Origin: Lysinibacillus agricola
GTDB taxonomy: Bacteria; Bacillota; Bacilli; Bacillales_A; Planococcaceae
Assembly: GCF_016638705.1 (NCBI RefSeq)
Contig: NZ_CP067341.1
Location: forward strand, 2,049,501-2,113,500
Direction of reading: 5' to 3'
DNA: 64,000 nucleotides
The position numbers were made by a program, and so were the translations under genes. The notes beneath the pieces were generated by a model that saw only the letters and a program-made list of their open reading frames with translations, searched no databases and had not been told where the DNA came from. Below, piece after piece: positions 62,661 to 64,000 of the stretch (position 1 is the stretch's first letter; each line of letters begins with the position of its first letter).

Positions 62661-63359
62661 GTGAAAACAATTGGCATGATTGGCGGAATGAGCTGGGAGT
62701 CTTCTGCAGAGTATTATCGTTTTATGAATGAAGAGGTAAAGCAACAATTAGGAGGCTTGCATTCAGCAAAATGTATTTTGTATAGTGTAGATTTTCAAGA
62801 AATCGAGAGATATCAAGCTGAGGGAGCGTGGGAGAAGGCCGGTCAAGTGCTGGGAGAAGCAGCGCAATCTTTAGAGAGTGCAGGGGCAGATTTTATTGTC
62901 ATTTGTACAAATACAATGCACAAGGTCATTGATATCATTGCGGCAAAGATCACCATTCCAATTTTACATATTGCGGATGCGACAGCAAATCAAATAGAAA
63001 AAGCTAGTTTACAGAAAGTTGCCCTTCTTGGGACAAAGTACACGATGGAGCAAGATTTCTATAGAGCTAGAGTAGAGGGGTTTGGCATTGAGGTACTTGT
63101 TCCGCTTGCGAACGAGCGTACTGAGGTCAATCGTATCATTTATGAAGAATTATGCTTGGGTCGAATTGAACAAACATCGAAGGAATATTATTTACAGGTG
63201 ATTGGGAACCTTGTGCAATCGGGAGCACAAGGAATTATATTAGGCTGTACAGAGATTGGATTACTTATTAAACAGGAGGATGTTAACGTACCTGTTTTTG
63301 ATACAACAGTTTTACATGCACAGGCAGCTGTAAATATGGCGATTCATAAGGGGGATTAA
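62661..63359 (+). CDS. Aspartate/glutamate family amino-acid racemase
   Basis: The 232-residue enzyme starts at GTG 62661, after AAGGGGGAA (an upstream in-frame start lies in repeat DNA). It has the Asp/Glu racemase motifs: MIGGMSWESSAEYYRFMNEE at the start and the two catalytic cysteines in VICTNTMHKV (Cys82) and ILGCTEIGLL (Cys196). It interconverts L and D forms of aspartate, glutamate or another amino acid. The DmpA-type peptidase gene begins 1 base after its stop, so the two are co-transcribed and may act together in D-amino-acid handling. Confidence 0.93.
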   Translation: MKTIGMIGGMSWESSAEYYRFMNEEVKQQLGGLHSAKCILYSVDFQEIERYQAEGAWEKAGQVLGEAAQSLESAGADFIVICTNTMHKVIDIIAAKITIPILHIADATANQIEKASLQKVALLGTKYTMEQDFYRARVEGFGIEVLVPLANERTEVNRIIYEELCLGRIEQTSKEYYLQVIGNLVQSGAQGIILGCTEIGLLIKQEDVNVPVFDTTVLHAQAAVNMAIHKGD

Positions 63360-63360
63360 T

Positions 63361-64000
63361 ATGCCAAAAAAAGTACGAGAAATAGGGATCGTCATTGGAA
63401 CGTTACCAACTGGTGAGAAAAACTGTATTACCGATGTAGCTGGCGTACATGTAGGACATGTAACGCTTGATGAGAAAATTAATCAAGACGGAGCCTATGC
63501 ATGTACAGGAGTAACTGCGATTTTACCACATGAGGGCAATTTGTTTCAGCAAAAGGTTACTGCTGCAAGCTATGTGCTAAATGGTTTTGGGAAAACGACA
63601 GGGCTCGTTCAGGTGAATGAGCTAGGGGTTATTGAATCGCCAATTATGCTCACCAATACATTTGGCGTTCCAGCTGTAACACAAGGAACGCTGCAATTTA
63701 TGCTAGATACGAATAGTGAAATAGGTCATTCAACAGGAACTATTAATATCGTAGTCGGGGAATGTAACGATAGCTATTTAAATTCCATTCGAGAATGTCC
63801 TGTCACACCTGAGCATGCTGTGGAGGCGATTCGCAAGGCGTCAAATGAAATTGCAGTGGAAGGAGCAGTTGGTGCAGGAAAAGGAATGATGTGCTTTGGC
63901 TACAAAGGTGGGATTGGCTCATCTTCCCGAATCGTGACACATGAGTCAACGAACTATACGATAGGATGTATGGTCCTTAGTAATTTCGGGCAAAGCTCAG
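63361..64000 (+). CDS. DmpA family (P1) aminopeptidase, N-terminal part (cut by window edge)
   Basis: The 213 visible codons (MPKKVREIGIVIGTLPTGEK, ITDVAGVHVGHVTL, ECNDSYLNSIRE, VGAGKGMMCFGYKGGIGSSS) follow the DmpA/BapA family of self-cleaving L-aminopeptidase/D-esterases. The catalytic serine and autoprocessing site lie beyond the window. The ATG follows GGGGGATTA and is 1 base after the racemase stop. Family members release N-terminal L- or D-residues, consistent with its racemase neighbour. Confidence 0.92.
   Translation, partial: MPKKVREIGIVIGTLPTGEKNCITDVAGVHVGHVTLDEKINQDGAYACTGVTAILPHEGNLFQQKVTAASYVLNGFGKTTGLVQVNELGVIESPIMLTNTFGVPAVTQGTLQFMLDTNSEIGHSTGTINIVVGECNDSYLNSIRECPVTPEHAVEAIRKASNEIAVEGAVGAGKGMMCFGYKGGIGSSSRIVTHESTNYTIGCMVLSNFGQSS

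Overview
The window reads as chromosomal DNA of a low-GC Gram-positive of the order Bacillales. Gene content and order point to the Planococcaceae/Caryophanaceae, most likely Lysinibacillus or a close relative. The grounds are the AT-rich sequence with strong AGGAGG ribosome sites and frequent TTG/GTG starts, the Bacillus-type proBA T-box, the lutABC/lutR lactate genes, the ccdA-response regulator-ccdC-yneK block, BrnQ, TelA, and the emphasis on amino-acid rather than sugar metabolism. The genus is an inference. No rRNA, tRNA or CRISPR array was seen.

Layout. 1-2.4 kb: proBA on the minus strand with a proline T-box leader. 2.7-9 kb: housekeeping and transport genes (LysE-type exporter, DUF1835 protein, LysR regulator, Est30-like carboxylesterase, BrnQ, lipoprotein). 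9-20 kb: small regulator-plus-target modules (SDR/TetR, ABC-2 permease/TetR, PadR/DUF2812/ABC exporter), a solo TnpB element and a membrane-anchored serine hydrolase. 21-27.6 kb: TelA, a gene behind a Fur box, RarD, and an XRE-cupin regulator next to an MFS/UspA pair that carries the same palindrome upstream. 27.6-31.6 kb: a scar region with a decayed recombinase (GmtY/GmtX-like) and a frameshifted MutS2 paralogue. 31.6-38.2 kb: an RRNPP-like regulator divergent from an MFS exporter, then lutABC and lutR. 38.6-43 kb: cytochrome c maturation genes, a 0.6-kb array of about 21-bp repeats, a trio of very small proteins and a Sco copper chaperone. 43-45.4 kb: decayed ECF sigma and SUKH immunity genes. 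45.4-52.8 kb: a GGDEF-HTH regulator followed by a five-gene catabolic cluster (amidohydrolase, DUF3311 + sodium symporter, asparaginase, class III aminotransferase). 53.2-56.3 kb: a caspase-fold-like gene whose upstream region is interrupted by an IS1595-type element with two passenger genes. 56.7-64 kb: two chemoreceptors, an AGCS alanine transporter, an aspartate/glutamate racemase and the start of a DmpA-type peptidase.

How the parts work together. Many transporters sit beside a dedicated regulator with a visible palindromic operator, often present twice. The 45.4-52.8 kb cluster looks like an import, ring/amide hydrolysis and transamination route for an unidentified nitrogen compound. Several families of small dispersed repeats (MITE-like elements with terminal inverted repeats, hairpin repeats and a tandem array) lie between genes. 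The least described items are the IS1595 element with a secreted-protein/small-membrane-protein cargo, the catabolic cluster with its GGDEF-HTH regulator, the stand-alone caspase-like protein, and the GmtY/GmtX remnant in a Gram-positive background.
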